DNA from: Gluconobacter vitians
GTDB lineage: Bacteria > Pseudomonadota > Alphaproteobacteria > Acetobacterales > Acetobacteraceae
DNA: 64,000 nucleotides
Direction: 5' to 3'
Assembly (NCBI RefSeq): GCF_015244565.1
Contig: NZ_JABCQG010000001.1
Coordinates: forward strand, 124,001-188,000
Below the pieces are notes generated by a model, which saw nothing but the letters and a program-made list of their open reading frames with translations, searched no databases and was not told the DNA's origin. Positions 35,384-45,911 of the stretch are shown piece by piece (position 1 is the first letter of the stretch; each line of letters starts with the position of its first letter). A program made the translations under genes and the position numbers.

Positions 35384-35398
35384 GTCAGTGTTACTGAC
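35384..35398. promoter_or_regulatory. Palindrome upstream of gltD
   Basis: A perfect inverted repeat GTCAGT-GTT-ACTGAC sits 100 bp before gltD in a 190-bp gap. It could be an operator for a nitrogen regulator; no regulator can be assigned from sequence alone. Confidence 0.3.
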
Positions 35399-35497
35399 TG
35401 TTATTGGATAAAGTGACGGAATAGCTGCATTCGGACAGGTCTGATGTGCGTCCGGGATTTGTGGTCGGGCGGGCATGTTTTGCAGGAGACACGACGC

Positions 35498-36937
35498 ATG
35501 GCCGAACGCATGTTGCAGTTCGTCACCCACCCCCAGGTGCTTCCCGAGAAGCGCGATGCGGCTGAACGCCGTCAGGATTTCGGGGAGATTTACCGTGGGT
35601 TCGCGCGCAGCCGTGCGGAAGAGCAGGCGTCGCGTTGCTCGCAGTGCGGGATTCCGTTCTGCTCCGTACATTGTCCGCTGGGGAACAACATCCCCGACTG
35701 GCTGAAGCTGACGGCTGAGGACCGGCTGGAGGAAGCGTATGAGATGTCGTCCGCGACGAATACGTTTCCGGAGATCTGCGGGCGGATCTGTCCGCAGGAC
35801 CGGCTGTGCGAAGGCAACTGCGTTATCAACAAGGGCTTTGAGAGCGTCACGATCGGTGCTGTCGAGCGGTTCATTACCGAAAATGCGTTCGAGCAGGGCT
35901 GGGTGAAACCGGCACTTCCGGATCGTGATCTGGGGCGGAGTGTCGGGATCGTGGGGTCCGGGCCGGCGGGTCTGGCCTGTGCGGAGCGGCTGCGGGCTCA
36001 GGGCTATGAGGTTCATGTCTATGAGCGTCAGGACCGTGTGGGCGGGCTGCTGACTTACGGCATTCCGAGCTTCAAGCTGGAAAAGCATGTGGTGGCGCGC
36101 CGTCATGCGCTGTTGGAAGAGCAGGGGATCGTGTTCCATCTCTCCACGCCAGTTGGTTCGGGCGAGGGCGAGACGGCGCTTGAGGATCTGCGGGCGCGGC
36201 ATGATGCGGTGTTCCTCGCGACGGGTGTGTATCGCTCGCGCGATGTGAAGGTGCCGGGGGCCGGGCTTGAAGGTGTTGTCGATGCGATCGACTTCCTGAC
36301 GGCGTCGAACCGTCGGGGCTATGACGAAGATCCGGGCGAGGATGCAGCGCTTCATGCGAAGGGGCGTCGGGTTGTGGTCATTGGCGGTGGTGACACGGCC
36401 ATGGACTGCGTGCGCACGTCGATCCGTCAGGGTGCCGAGCGTGTGACCTGCGTTTACCGTCGTGACCGGGCGAACATGCCGGGGTCGCGGCAGGAAGTTT
36501 ACAATGCCGAGGAAGAAGGCGCGCATTTCGAATGGCTGGGCTCGCCGGAGGCATTTCTGGGCGATGGCAGCGTGTCGGGTGTGCGGGTGCTGAAAATGCG
36601 GCTGGGGGCTCCGGATGCGTCGGGGCGCCGGTCCATTGAAGGCACGGGACAGCATGACGTGATCGAGGGCGATCTGGTCATCAAGGCTCTGGGGTTCGAT
36701 CCTGAAGATCTGCCGGGGCAGTTCAATGCGCCTGAACTGGCCGTGACGCGCTGGGGCACGCTGACGGTACCGCCGGGGGGCTTTGCGACGAGCCTGCCGG
36801 GTGTGTTTGCCGGCGGCGATATCGTGCGCGGGGCGAGCCTGGTTGTCTGGGCGATCAAGGATGGCCGGGATGCGGCCGATGCGATCCATCATCATCTGAC
36901 TGAAACAATGACCGGTGCTCTGGAGGCCGCGGAATGA
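35498..36937 (+). CDS. gltD: Glutamate synthase (NADPH) small subunit
   Basis: Flavoprotein that passes electrons from NADPH to GltB for glutamate synthesis. Two N-terminal cysteine clusters (CSQCGIPFCSVHCPLGNNIP and ICGRICPQDRLCEGNC) bind 4Fe-4S centres; FAD and NADPH Rossmann motifs follow (VGIVGSGPAGLACAE; VVVIGGGDTAMDC). ATG 35498 has AGGAGA upstream and gives 479 residues. The stop overlaps gltB by 4 bp. Confidence 0.97.
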   Translation: MAERMLQFVTHPQVLPEKRDAAERRQDFGEIYRGFARSRAEEQASRCSQCGIPFCSVHCPLGNNIPDWLKLTAEDRLEEAYEMSSATNTFPEICGRICPQDRLCEGNCVINKGFESVTIGAVERFITENAFEQGWVKPALPDRDLGRSVGIVGSGPAGLACAERLRAQGYEVHVYERQDRVGGLLTYGIPSFKLEKHVVARRHALLEEQGIVFHLSTPVGSGEGETALEDLRARHDAVFLATGVYRSRDVKVPGAGLEGVVDAIDFLTASNRRGYDEDPGEDAALHAKGRRVVVIGGGDTAMDCVRTSIRQGAERVTCVYRRDRANMPGSRQEVYNAEEEGAHFEWLGSPEAFLGDGSVSGVRVLKMRLGAPDASGRRSIEGTGQHDVIEGDLVIKALGFDPEDLPGQFNAPELAVTRWGTLTVPPGGFATSLPGVFAGGDIVRGASLVVWAIKDGRDAADAIHHHLTETMTGALEAAE

Positions 36938-39900
36938 CACAGAATAACGATTTCATCCGCGAGTATGCCGGGAACGTCGAGCGTCTGAAGGGGCTGTATG
37001 ACCCGTCGCAGGAACGCGATTCCTGTGGTGTGGGTCTGGTTGCCTCGCTGGATGGCAAGCCGTCGCGCAGTGTGGTTCAGGCGGGTATCGAGGCGCTGGG
37101 CAATATCTGGCATCGCGGTGCGGTCGATGCGGATGGCAAGACCGGTGATGGTGCGGGCATTCATGTGGAAATCCCGCAGGATTTCTTTGCCGAGGCGATC
37201 CATAACGGTTCCAGCGACGATACGATTGACGGGCGCATTGCGGTGGGCATGGTGTTCCTGCCCAAGACCGATCTGGGATCGCAGGAGCGCGGCCGTCAGA
37301 TCATCGAGACGGAAATCCTGAACTTCGGGTACGGGATCTATGGCTGGCGTCAGGTGCCGATCGATACGGCGTGTATTGGCGAGAAGGCCAACCAGACGCG
37401 GCCGGAGATCGAGCAGATCATGATCCGCAACCGGCTTGGCCGGTCCGAGGACGAGTTCGAGCGCGACCTGTATGTTCTGCGCCGGCGGATTGAGAAGCAG
37501 GCGACGGCGCAGCAGGTTGATCTGTATGTGTGTTCGATGTCCTGCCGTTCGGTGATCTACAAGGGCATGTTCCTTGCCGAGAACCTGACGGACTTCTATC
37601 CGGATCTGCTGGATGAGCGGTTTGTGTCGCGGTTTGCGATCTACCATCAGCGGTATTCGACCAATACGTTCCCGACCTGGAAGCTGGCCCAGCCTTTCCG
37701 CAAGGTGGCGCATAACGGCGAAATCAACACGATTTCGGGCAATACGAACTGGATGCGCTCGCATGAGACGCGGCTCGCGCATCCGGAGTTGGATCCGTAC
37801 ATGGCGGATCTTAAGCCTGTGGTGCAGGCGGCGGGGTCGGATACGGCGGCGCTGGATAATGTGTTCGAGCTGCTGACGTTTGCCGGGCGTGATGCGCCGA
37901 TGGCGAAGACGATGCTGGTGCCGGCGTCTGGTGGTGCGAACTCGGCAATGTCGGATGCGGCGCGGGCGTTGTTCCGGTACTGCAATGCGGTGATCGAGCC
38001 CTGGGATGGTCCGGCGGCGCTGTGTGCGACGGATGGGCGCTGGGTTGTGGCCGGGCTGGACCGTGCGGGTCTGCGTCCGCTGCGGTATAGCATCACGCAG
38101 GATGGTCTGCTTATTGTGGGCTCCGAGACCGGGATGGTACGGGTGCCGGATGCGCGGGTCAAAAGCCGCGGGCGGCTTGGGCCGGGGCAGACGCTGGCGC
38201 TGGATCTGAAGGAAGGGCGGCTTTACCAGTCCGAGGAGCTTCTGGAGATGCTGGCGTCACGTCAGGATTTCCGGGGCTGGGTGAAGCGGATCCGCGATAT
38301 CGAGCCGATTGTGCGGGATGTGGTCGAGCCGGAGGCGCTCGATCCGGATCTGCTGCGGCGGCATCAGGTGGCGGTCAGTCTGACGCATGAAGAGCTGGAG
38401 ACCATTCTGCACCCGATGGTGGAGAATGCGGCTGAAGCTCTGGGCTCAATGGGCGATGATACGCCGCTTCAGGTTCTGTCGACGATCTATCGCGGGCTGG
38501 CGCATTATTTCCGTCAGGGGTTCAGTCAGGTTACGAACCCGCCGATCGATTCCCTGCGTGAAACGCGGGTGATGAGCCTGGTCACGCGGCTGGGCAATCT
38601 GGGGAATATTCTCGATCAGGCGCCGGAACAGTGTGACCTGTTGCAGCTGCCGAGCCCGGTGCTCACGATTGGTGAGTTCGACGAGCTGCTGAAGGTCTGT
38701 GGCGAGAATGCAGGTGTGATCGACTGCACCTTCCCGGCCGAAGAGGGTGAGGAAGGTCTGCGGGCGGCGATTGCGTCCATCCGGGCTCAGGCGGAGGATC
38801 ATGTCCGTGGCGGATGCACGCATCTGTTCCTGACGGACGACAATACGGATGCGACGCGGGTTGCGATTCCGATGATCCTTGCCACGGCGGCCGTGCATAT
38901 CCATCTGGTGCGCAATTCGCTGCGGACGTTTACGTCGCTGAACGTGCGGACGTCGGGTGCGATTGATGTTCATGCGATTGCAGTCACGATTGGTGTGGGT
39001 GCGACGACGGTAAATCCGGCGCTGGCGCAGTATTGCGTGGCGGACCGGCTGCGGCGCGGGCTGTTTGGCAAGATGTCGCTGCGTGAGGCGATGGAGCGGT
39101 ATCGCAAGGCCGTGGACAAGGGGCTGCTCAAGATCATGTCCAAGTCGGGCATTTCGATCATTTCGGCCTATCGTGGTGGGTATAATTTCGAGGCGATCGG
39201 GCTGTCCCGTGCGCTTGTGGCGGAGTTCTTCCCGGGCATGCCATCACGGATTTCGGGGATTGGTCTGCCGGGGATTGCGCGCAACATTCTTGGCGCACAT
39301 GCGGCGGCGTGGGACCGGAAGGTCGAGGCGCTGCCTGTCGGCGGGCGTTACAAGCTTCGCCGTCAGGGTGAGACGCATGCGTTCTCCGGGCAGCTTGTGC
39401 ATATGCTCCAGAGTGCGGTGACGGCGAACAGCTTTACGCTGTACCGGCGTTATGCGGATGCGGTGCGTCAGATGCCGCCGGTGGCGCTGCGTGATCTGCT
39501 GGATTTCAAGCCGCTTCATGCGCCGGTTCCGGTGGATGAAGTAGAGAGCATCACGCAGATTCGCCGTCGTCTGGTGGCGCCGGGGATTTCGCTTGGCGCT
39601 TTGAGCCCCGAGGCGCATGAGACGCTGGCGATTGCCATGAACCGGATCGGCGCGAAGTCCGATTCCGGTGAGGGCGGCGAGGATGCCGAGCGGTCCAAGC
39701 CGCGTCCGAACGGGGATAATGCGTCTTCGGCGATCAAGCAGGTGGCGTCCGGGCGTTTCGGCGTGACCGCGCAGTATCTGAATGACTGCCGCGAGATCGA
39801 GATCAAGATGGCGCAGGGTGCGAAGCCTGGTGAGGGCGGGCAGCTTCCGGGCTTCAAGGTGACGGAGCTGATCGGGCGTCTGCGTCATGCGACGCCGGGG

Positions 39901-41454
39901 GTGACGCTGATTTCGCCGCCGCCCCATCATGATATCTATTCGATCGAGGATCTGGCGCAGCTCATTTATGATCTCAAGCAGATCAATCCGACGGCGACCG
40001 TGACGGTCAAGCTGGTGGCGCGGACGGGCATCGGCACGATTGCGGCTGGTGTGGCGAAGGCCAAGGCGGATGCGATCCTGATTTCCGGTCATTCGGGCGG
40101 GACGGGTGCGAGCCCGCAGTCTTCGATCCATTATGCGGGTCTGCCTTGGGAGATGGGGCTGTCGGAAGCGCATCAGGTGCTGATGCTGAACCGGCTGCGT
40201 CATCGTCTGGTGCTGCGCACCGATGGTGGCATCAAGACGGGTCGTGATGTTGTCATGGCGGCGATGCTTGGCGCGGAAGAATTCGGTATTGGTACGGCCG
40301 CACTCGTGGCGATGGGCTGCATCATGGTGCGTCAGTGCCACTCCAACACCTGTCCGGTGGGTGTGTGTGTGCAGGATGAGAAGCTGCGGGAGAAGTTCGG
40401 GGGATCGCCTGAGAAGGTTATCAACCTGTTCACGCTGATTGCGGAAGACATCCGGCATATTCTGGCGGATCTGGGTGTCCGGTCGCTCGAAGAGGTGATC
40501 GGGCGGACGGATATGCTGCGTCAGGTGTCGCGTGGTGCGGATTATCTGGATGATCTGGATCTGAACTCGCTGCTGGTTCAGGCTGATCCGGGTGGTCATG
40601 CGCGGTTCTGCACCCGTGAGGGGCGCAACGAGGTTCCCGAGACGCTGGACGGGCAGATCATCCCCGATGCGACGGCGCTGTTCGAGCGCCGGGAGAAGCT
40701 GCATCTGCATTACACGGTGCAGAACACGCATCGTGCGATCGGTACGCGGGTTTCGGGGCTGATTACGCGCAAGTTCGGCATGAAGGAGCTTCCGGAAGGA
40801 CAGCTTACGCTGTCGCTGCGGGGGTCTGCCGGGCAGTCGCTGGGTGCGTTTGGTGTGCAGGGGCTCAAGATCGAGGTCGAGGGCGACGCCAACGACTATG
40901 TCGGCAAGGGGCTTTCGGGAGCGACGATTGTTGTCCGCAAGTCCCCGGCGGCGCAGTGGGCGTCCGAGCAGAGTGCGATCATTGGCAATACGGTCCTGTA
41001 CGGGGCAACGGCGGGAACGCTGTTTGCGGCCGGGCAGGCGGGTGAGCGCTTTGCGGTGCGTAACTCCGGTGCGACGGCTGTGGTCGAGGGCTGTGGCTCG
41101 AATGGCTGCGAATACATGACCGGCGGGACGGTCGTGATCCTTGGGGAAACGGGCGACAATTTCGGCGCCGGTTTCACGGGGGGCATGGCCTATGTGCTGG
41201 ACGTGAAGGGGCGGTTTGAGGCGCAGATCAACCCCGATACGGTGATCTGGAACCGTGTGCAGGCCGGCAGCCGCTGGGATCAGGAGCTTCGGGCGCTTGT
41301 GGAGCGGCATGTGGCGGAGACGGGCAGCACCTATGCCGCGGATCTGCTGCATTGCTGGGAGCGGACGCTGGAAGGCTTCTGGCATATTGTTCCGCGCGAT
41401 TATGCGCGGATCATCGGCTACGTGCAGGAAGACCTGTCGCAGCTTTCGGCCTGA
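36934..41454 (+). CDS. gltB: Glutamate synthase (NADPH) large subunit
   Basis: Makes two glutamates from glutamine and 2-oxoglutarate. A 30-residue propeptide precedes the catalytic Cys31 (CGVGLVASLDG) of the type-2 glutaminase domain; then the central domain, the FMN/2-oxoglutarate barrel (ISGHSGGTGASPQSSI) with the 3Fe-4S cysteines 1129, 1135 and 1140, and the C-terminal GXGXG beta-helix domain. 1506 residues is full length. It is coupled to gltD and converges on the acyltransferase gene. Confidence 0.98.
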   Translation: MTQNNDFIREYAGNVERLKGLYDPSQERDSCGVGLVASLDGKPSRSVVQAGIEALGNIWHRGAVDADGKTGDGAGIHVEIPQDFFAEAIHNGSSDDTIDGRIAVGMVFLPKTDLGSQERGRQIIETEILNFGYGIYGWRQVPIDTACIGEKANQTRPEIEQIMIRNRLGRSEDEFERDLYVLRRRIEKQATAQQVDLYVCSMSCRSVIYKGMFLAENLTDFYPDLLDERFVSRFAIYHQRYSTNTFPTWKLAQPFRKVAHNGEINTISGNTNWMRSHETRLAHPELDPYMADLKPVVQAAGSDTAALDNVFELLTFAGRDAPMAKTMLVPASGGANSAMSDAARALFRYCNAVIEPWDGPAALCATDGRWVVAGLDRAGLRPLRYSITQDGLLIVGSETGMVRVPDARVKSRGRLGPGQTLALDLKEGRLYQSEELLEMLASRQDFRGWVKRIRDIEPIVRDVVEPEALDPDLLRRHQVAVSLTHEELETILHPMVENAAEALGSMGDDTPLQVLSTIYRGLAHYFRQGFSQVTNPPIDSLRETRVMSLVTRLGNLGNILDQAPEQCDLLQLPSPVLTIGEFDELLKVCGENAGVIDCTFPAEEGEEGLRAAIASIRAQAEDHVRGGCTHLFLTDDNTDATRVAIPMILATAAVHIHLVRNSLRTFTSLNVRTSGAIDVHAIAVTIGVGATTVNPALAQYCVADRLRRGLFGKMSLREAMERYRKAVDKGLLKIMSKSGISIISAYRGGYNFEAIGLSRALVAEFFPGMPSRISGIGLPGIARNILGAHAAAWDRKVEALPVGGRYKLRRQGETHAFSGQLVHMLQSAVTANSFTLYRRYADAVRQMPPVALRDLLDFKPLHAPVPVDEVESITQIRRRLVAPGISLGALSPEAHETLAIAMNRIGAKSDSGEGGEDAERSKPRPNGDNASSAIKQVASGRFGVTAQYLNDCREIEIKMAQGAKPGEGGQLPGFKVTELIGRLRHATPGVTLISPPPHHDIYSIEDLAQLIYDLKQINPTATVTVKLVARTGIGTIAAGVAKAKADAILISGHSGGTGASPQSSIHYAGLPWEMGLSEAHQVLMLNRLRHRLVLRTDGGIKTGRDVVMAAMLGAEEFGIGTAALVAMGCIMVRQCHSNTCPVGVCVQDEKLREKFGGSPEKVINLFTLIAEDIRHILADLGVRSLEEVIGRTDMLRQVSRGADYLDDLDLNSLLVQADPGGHARFCTREGRNEVPETLDGQIIPDATALFERREKLHLHYTVQNTHRAIGTRVSGLITRKFGMKELPEGQLTLSLRGSAGQSLGAFGVQGLKIEVEGDANDYVGKGLSGATIVVRKSPAAQWASEQSAIIGNTVLYGATAGTLFAAGQAGERFAVRNSGATAVVEGCGSNGCEYMTGGTVVILGETGDNFGAGFTGGMAYVLDVKGRFEAQINPDTVIWNRVQAGSRWDQELRALVERHVAETGSTYAADLLHCWERTLEGFWHIVPRDYARIIGYVQEDLSQLSA

Positions 41455-41460
41455 GGCGCG

Positions 41461-42594
41461 TTACCCCTGTCTGGGACGGAGTTTCAGGCAGGGGCGTTCC
41501 ACCAGGCGCCATGACAGGATCGCACCGCCGATCGTGGTCAGGATTGTGAAGATCACGGCGTGTCTGCGACCGAGGCCGTAGCGGACCTGAAGGTCGCCGG
41601 CCATCATCACCAGTGGGAAATGGCACAGATAGACCGCATAGCTGTGTGTGCTGATGCTGCGGATTGCCGGGCCGATCAGGGGCGGGAGGGTCCGTACCTG
41701 CATCATAGCGGGCATGCAGAGCGCATAGCCCAGTCCCACAATGTCGAATGAAGCCATGGCCCCGAAGCGGGACGACCATGGCGTGGGACCTCCCGTGCTG
41801 GTCCACCAGACTGTCAGGATGATTGCGGTGCCGAGGGCGGCGAGGATCGTGCTGTAGCGGGTCAGTGCGGGCCGGTACCGGTACAGCCAGGCTGCGGCGA
41901 TGCCCCAGGCAATGGAGTCGAAGCGGCAGGGGACGATCTTGCTGGTGACCTCGTTCCAGTTGACGTCCGCAGGCAGGGACAGGCGCCAGCAGAGCGGGCC
42001 GATGAAGAAGGCTGCGAGGGTGGCTCCCAGCGCTGACGCGGGTTTCAGGCGGCAGGCGAGGAGTGTGAGCAGCAGGGTGGGGAAGGCGATGTAGAACCAT
42101 TCCTCCACGCAGAGCGACCATGTGACGCCGTACCAGCCCGAGACCATGGGCCAGCCGAGATTCTGCGTCAGGGTCAGGAACCAGGGCAGGGCGTGCCGGG
42201 CTTCGTCCCACGGCACGCCATAGGGGCCGAAGTAGGCGAGCGGGATCAGCAGCGCGAACAGCCAGAAATAATAGGCGGGAAGGGTCCGCAGCCAGCGGCG
42301 GAGCAGGAAGATGCCCCAACCTCTGAGGGATGTTCCGCGCTCCAGCAGGTCCAGTATGATCGTGCCGATCAGAAAGCCGCTGAGGACGAAGAACAGCATC
42401 ACGCCGTGGAAGCCGAGGACTGCCAGATGCGCGGGCAGGGTGCGGTGCCACCATGAGCAGAACAGGCTTCCTTCATGATAGATCAGGACATCGAGCAGGG
42501 CGACGGTGCGGACCAGATCGGGGCCTGCGATCCGCTTTCGCAGGTTTTCAAAGGATGTCAGGTGCGCTGATGCCTGGGAGGGGTATGGGTGCAT
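41461..42594 (-). CDS. Acyltransferase 3 family membrane protein (OafA-like)
   Basis: Integral membrane O-acyltransferase that probably decorates a polysaccharide or lipid. About ten hydrophobic segments; an N-terminal VRTVALLDVLIYHEG element carries the histidine expected for catalysis, followed by VMLFFVLSGFLIG and the WSLCVEEWFYIAFP motif of the family. 377 residues with no extra SGNH domain. It stands alone between gltB (convergent) and pepF (divergent), so its substrate is not indicated. Confidence 0.88.
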   Translation of the reverse strand: MHPYPSQASAHLTSFENLRKRIAGPDLVRTVALLDVLIYHEGSLFCSWWHRTLPAHLAVLGFHGVMLFFVLSGFLIGTIILDLLERGTSLRGWGIFLLRRWLRTLPAYYFWLFALLIPLAYFGPYGVPWDEARHALPWFLTLTQNLGWPMVSGWYGVTWSLCVEEWFYIAFPTLLLTLLACRLKPASALGATLAAFFIGPLCWRLSLPADVNWNEVTSKIVPCRFDSIAWGIAAAWLYRYRPALTRYSTILAALGTAIILTVWWTSTGGPTPWSSRFGAMASFDIVGLGYALCMPAMMQVRTLPPLIGPAIRSISTHSYAVYLCHFPLVMMAGDLQVRYGLGRRHAVIFTILTTIGGAILSWRLVERPCLKLRPRQG

Positions 42595-42698
42595 GAAGCG
42601 GGGGCAGATCCGGGTTGGGGCTTTGTCGTGGTTTTACACTACGGATTTGTCATCAACATCCCGTTTGACGGGGGGGATTGTGGGTTTAAGGTCAGGAT

Positions 42699-44525
42699 AT
42701 GACCATGCTCTTTTCTGCCGCTGACGGCACCCCGCATTCGTCCTCGCATTCATCCTCCGGGGAGCAGACGCCTCCACGCTGGGATCTTTCCGATCTTTAT
42801 GCGTCGCCGGAAGATCCGGTTCTGGCGTCGGATTTTGATCGCTGGGCCGGGGCGGCGCGCAGTTTCTGCGAAACGTATAAGGGGCGTCTTGAGACGCTGA
42901 GCGGCGCGGAGCTTGCGGAGGCGTTCGCGGAGTATGAGGCGATCGAGGAGGGCCTGGGGAAGATCGGGTCTTTCTCCAGTCTTGGCTTTGCGGCGCATAC
43001 GACTGATCCGGTCTGGGGGCGGTTTGCGCAGGGTGTGCAGGAGCGGATGACGGAGGTGGCCTCCGATCTGATGTTCTTCACGCTGGAGCTGAACCGGATT
43101 CCGGATGAGGTGCTGGCGCGGATCTGCGAGGCGCAGGAAATGCGCAAATGGGATCCGTATCTGCGGGATCTGCGGATGTACCGGCCGTATCAGCTCTCCG
43201 ACGAGGTCGAGCAGGTGCTTATGGACAAGTCGGTGACGGGGCGGAATGCCTGGAACCGGCTGTTCGACGAGACGATGGCGACGCTGAGTGTCACGATCGA
43301 CGGTGAGGAAAAGCCGCTCGGTGATGCGTTCAATCTGCTGACGAACACGGACCGCGCAAAGCGTGAGGCTGCGGCGCAGCAGATCAGCGCGGTTCTGGGT
43401 GAGAACTCGCGGCTGCTGACGATGATTACCAACACGCTCGCCAAGGACAAGGCGATCGGGGACAAGCTGCGCGGGTATCCGCGCCCGACGAGTTCGCGCA
43501 ATCTGGCGAACATGGTTGAGGACGAGGTCGTCGATGCGCTGGTGGGTGCGGTGGACGAGGCTTATCCGCGGCTGGCGCACCGGTATTATGCGCTCAAGGC
43601 GAAATGGCTCGGGCTGGAGAAGCTGGAGCACTGGGATCGCAATGCGCCGCTTCCGGGTGTTGAAGCGCGGAAGATCGACTGGGGGCAGGGCAAGGAGATC
43701 GTGCGGACCGCCTATGCCGGATTTGATCCGGGTCTGGGCGAGATCGTGAACCGGTTCCTGACGCATCCCTGGATTGATGCGGCTCCGGTGGCGGGCAAGT
43801 CTTCGGGGGCGTTTTCGCATTCCTGCGTGCCGTCTGTTCATCCATATATTCTGATGAACTATCGCGGGCAGCCGCGTGACGTGATGACGCTGGCGCATGA
43901 GTTGGGGCATGGCGTGCATCAGACGCTGGCGGGGCAGAAGCAGGGGTATCTGAATGCCGATACGCCGCTGACGCTGGCGGAAACGGCGTCGGTGTTTGGC
44001 GAGATGCTGACGTTCCAGTCCCTGCTGGATGCGGAGAGCGATCCGAAGCGCCGTCGTCACATGCTGGCGGCGAAAGTCGAGGACATGCTGAATACGGTGG
44101 TCCGGCAGATCGCGTTCTACCAGTTTGAAGTGAAGGTCCATGACGAGCGGACGAAGGGTGAGCTTTCGCCGGAGCGTCTGGGGGAAATCTGGCGTGAGGT
44201 TCAGGTCCGGAGTCTGGGGCCGGCCTTCCATTTCACACCGGATTATGACCTCTACTGGTCGTATATTCCGCATTTCGTGCATTCGCCGTTCTATGTTTAT
44301 GCGTATGCTTTCGGGGACTGTCTGGTGAATGCGCTTTATGGTGTTTATCAGGAGAAGCCTGAGGGTTTTGCCGCGAAATACCGCGCCATGCTCGAAGCAG
44401 GCGGAACGCTGCGCCACAAGGAACTGCTCGCTCCCTTCGGACTTGATGCGACAGATCCGGGTTTCTGGCGTAAAGGACTGGATGTGATCTCGGGACTGAT
44501 TGATCAGCTCGAGCAGGAGGACTGA
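42699..44525 (+). CDS. pepF: Oligoendopeptidase F (M3 family)
   Basis: Cytoplasmic zinc peptidase that degrades short peptides. The metal site is HELGH at residues 400-404 (AHELGHGVHQ), with the downstream glutamate in LAETASVFGEM. 608 residues and the helical N-terminal half fit PepF. The first 20 residues are a Ser/His-rich tail (SSSHSSSG). The next gene starts 8 bp later. Confidence 0.95.
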   Translation: MTMLFSAADGTPHSSSHSSSGEQTPPRWDLSDLYASPEDPVLASDFDRWAGAARSFCETYKGRLETLSGAELAEAFAEYEAIEEGLGKIGSFSSLGFAAHTTDPVWGRFAQGVQERMTEVASDLMFFTLELNRIPDEVLARICEAQEMRKWDPYLRDLRMYRPYQLSDEVEQVLMDKSVTGRNAWNRLFDETMATLSVTIDGEEKPLGDAFNLLTNTDRAKREAAAQQISAVLGENSRLLTMITNTLAKDKAIGDKLRGYPRPTSSRNLANMVEDEVVDALVGAVDEAYPRLAHRYYALKAKWLGLEKLEHWDRNAPLPGVEARKIDWGQGKEIVRTAYAGFDPGLGEIVNRFLTHPWIDAAPVAGKSSGAFSHSCVPSVHPYILMNYRGQPRDVMTLAHELGHGVHQTLAGQKQGYLNADTPLTLAETASVFGEMLTFQSLLDAESDPKRRRHMLAAKVEDMLNTVVRQIAFYQFEVKVHDERTKGELSPERLGEIWREVQVRSLGPAFHFTPDYDLYWSYIPHFVHSPFYVYAYAFGDCLVNALYGVYQEKPEGFAAKYRAMLEAGGTLRHKELLAPFGLDATDPGFWRKGLDVISGLIDQLEQED

Positions 44526-44533
44526 GGAGCATC

Positions 44534-45895
44534 ATGGCGAGGGATCTCGACAACACCGGTCTCATGGGGGAGCTGCGTCGCATGGCGCGGACCTCCGGCG
44601 CAGTCGGCGGCATTGCGGCGCGGATGGCGGGCAGTCGTCTGGGCTTCAAGACGGATAAGGGCGTTCATGCAGAGGGCCTGAAATCCGCGTTGGGAAACCT
44701 CAAGGGGCCGCTGATGAAGGCGGCCCAGCTTCTCTCGACCATTCCCGGCGCATTGCCCGAAGAATATGCCGACGAACTGGCGCATCTGCAGTCCAACGCG
44801 CCGCCGATGGGCTGGAGCTTTGTGCGCCGTCGCATGCAGGCCGAGCTCGGCGCGGGATGGGAAAAGCATTTCCGCTCCTTCAGTCATGAGGCCGTGGCGG
44901 CGGCGTCACTCGGGCAGGTGCATCGGGCGCGTCTGGTCGATGGGCGCGAAGTGGCGTGCAAGCTGCAATATCCGGACATGCAGGCGGCCGTGGATTCGGA
45001 TCTGCGGCAGTTCCGGGCGGCGCTGGGTATTTACCGGCAGTTCGAGACTGCGATCCGTCAGGACGAGGTTTATACCGAGCTTGCGGACCGGCTGCGCGAG
45101 GAGCTGGATTACCGGCGTGAGGCAAGCCATCTGCGCCTGTATCGGGACATGCTTGCGGACACGCCGGAAGTGACGGTGCCGGCTCCGGTCGAGGCGCTGT
45201 CCACCGGGCGTTTGCTGACCATGGACTGGGTGAGCGGGCGTAGTATGCGGGCCGTTCTGGATGAAAAGATGCCGCAGGAAGATCGCAATGCGATGGCCAC
45301 GGCGCTGTTCAAGGCCTGGTACACGCCGGTCTATCGCTATGGTGTCATTCACGGTGACCCGCATATGGGCAATTTCACCGTGCGGGATGATTATGGTCTG
45401 AACCTGCTGGATTTCGGGGCTGTTCGGGTCTTTTCGCCGCGCTTTGTGGAAGGGGTCATCGACCTGTTCACGGCGCTGCGGGAGAACAACGAGGAACTGG
45501 CGTTCCATGCGTACAGCAAATGGGGCTTTCAGGGCATTTCGCGCGAGACGGCGAATATCCTGAATGAATGGGCGCGGTTCTTCTATCGTCCGCTGATGAC
45601 GGACCGGGTGTGCTCCATGCAGGAGAGCAATGATCCGGCAGAAGCGCGTCAGGTTCTGGAAAAAGTCTATGACGGGCTGAAGCGGACGGGTGGTGTGAAG
45701 CTGCCGCGTGAGTTTGTGCTGATGGACCGCTCGGCGATCGGGCTGGGGAGTGCGTTCCTGCGTCTGGAGGCACGGCTGAACTGGCACCGGATGTTCGAGG
45801 AGCTGATCGAGGGCTTCGATGTGAACGTTCTGGCGCAACGTCAGAAGGACGCTCTGGCGAAGGCGAAGGTGCCTCCGGCTCTGTCGTCGCTCTGA
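44534..45895 (+). CDS. ABC1/UbiB-family atypical kinase
   Basis: AarF/UbiB/COQ8-type kinase-like protein, generally linked to ubiquinone synthesis or membrane lipid homeostasis. The KxGQ-like element is KAAQLLSTIPGALP, the Ala-rich loop AAASLGQVHRA, the catalytic loop HGDPHMGNF and the metal motif LLDFGAVR. 453 residues without the two C-terminal membrane helices of enteric UbiB. It lies 8 bp after pepF, probably in one transcript, and ends at a terminator. Confidence 0.9.
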   Translation: MARDLDNTGLMGELRRMARTSGAVGGIAARMAGSRLGFKTDKGVHAEGLKSALGNLKGPLMKAAQLLSTIPGALPEEYADELAHLQSNAPPMGWSFVRRRMQAELGAGWEKHFRSFSHEAVAAASLGQVHRARLVDGREVACKLQYPDMQAAVDSDLRQFRAALGIYRQFETAIRQDEVYTELADRLREELDYRREASHLRLYRDMLADTPEVTVPAPVEALSTGRLLTMDWVSGRSMRAVLDEKMPQEDRNAMATALFKAWYTPVYRYGVIHGDPHMGNFTVRDDYGLNLLDFGAVRVFSPRFVEGVIDLFTALRENNEELAFHAYSKWGFQGISRETANILNEWARFFYRPLMTDRVCSMQESNDPAEARQVLEKVYDGLKRTGGVKLPREFVLMDRSAIGLGSAFLRLEARLNWHRMFEELIEGFDVNVLAQRQKDALAKAKVPPALSSL

Positions 45896-45911
45896 GGGTT
45901 TTCTGGTCATG

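Noticed and set aside
39244-41385. A 713-codon open frame antisense to gltB
   Set aside because: Arg/His/Pro-rich translation typical of the shadow frame of a GC-rich gene; gltB on the other strand is certain.
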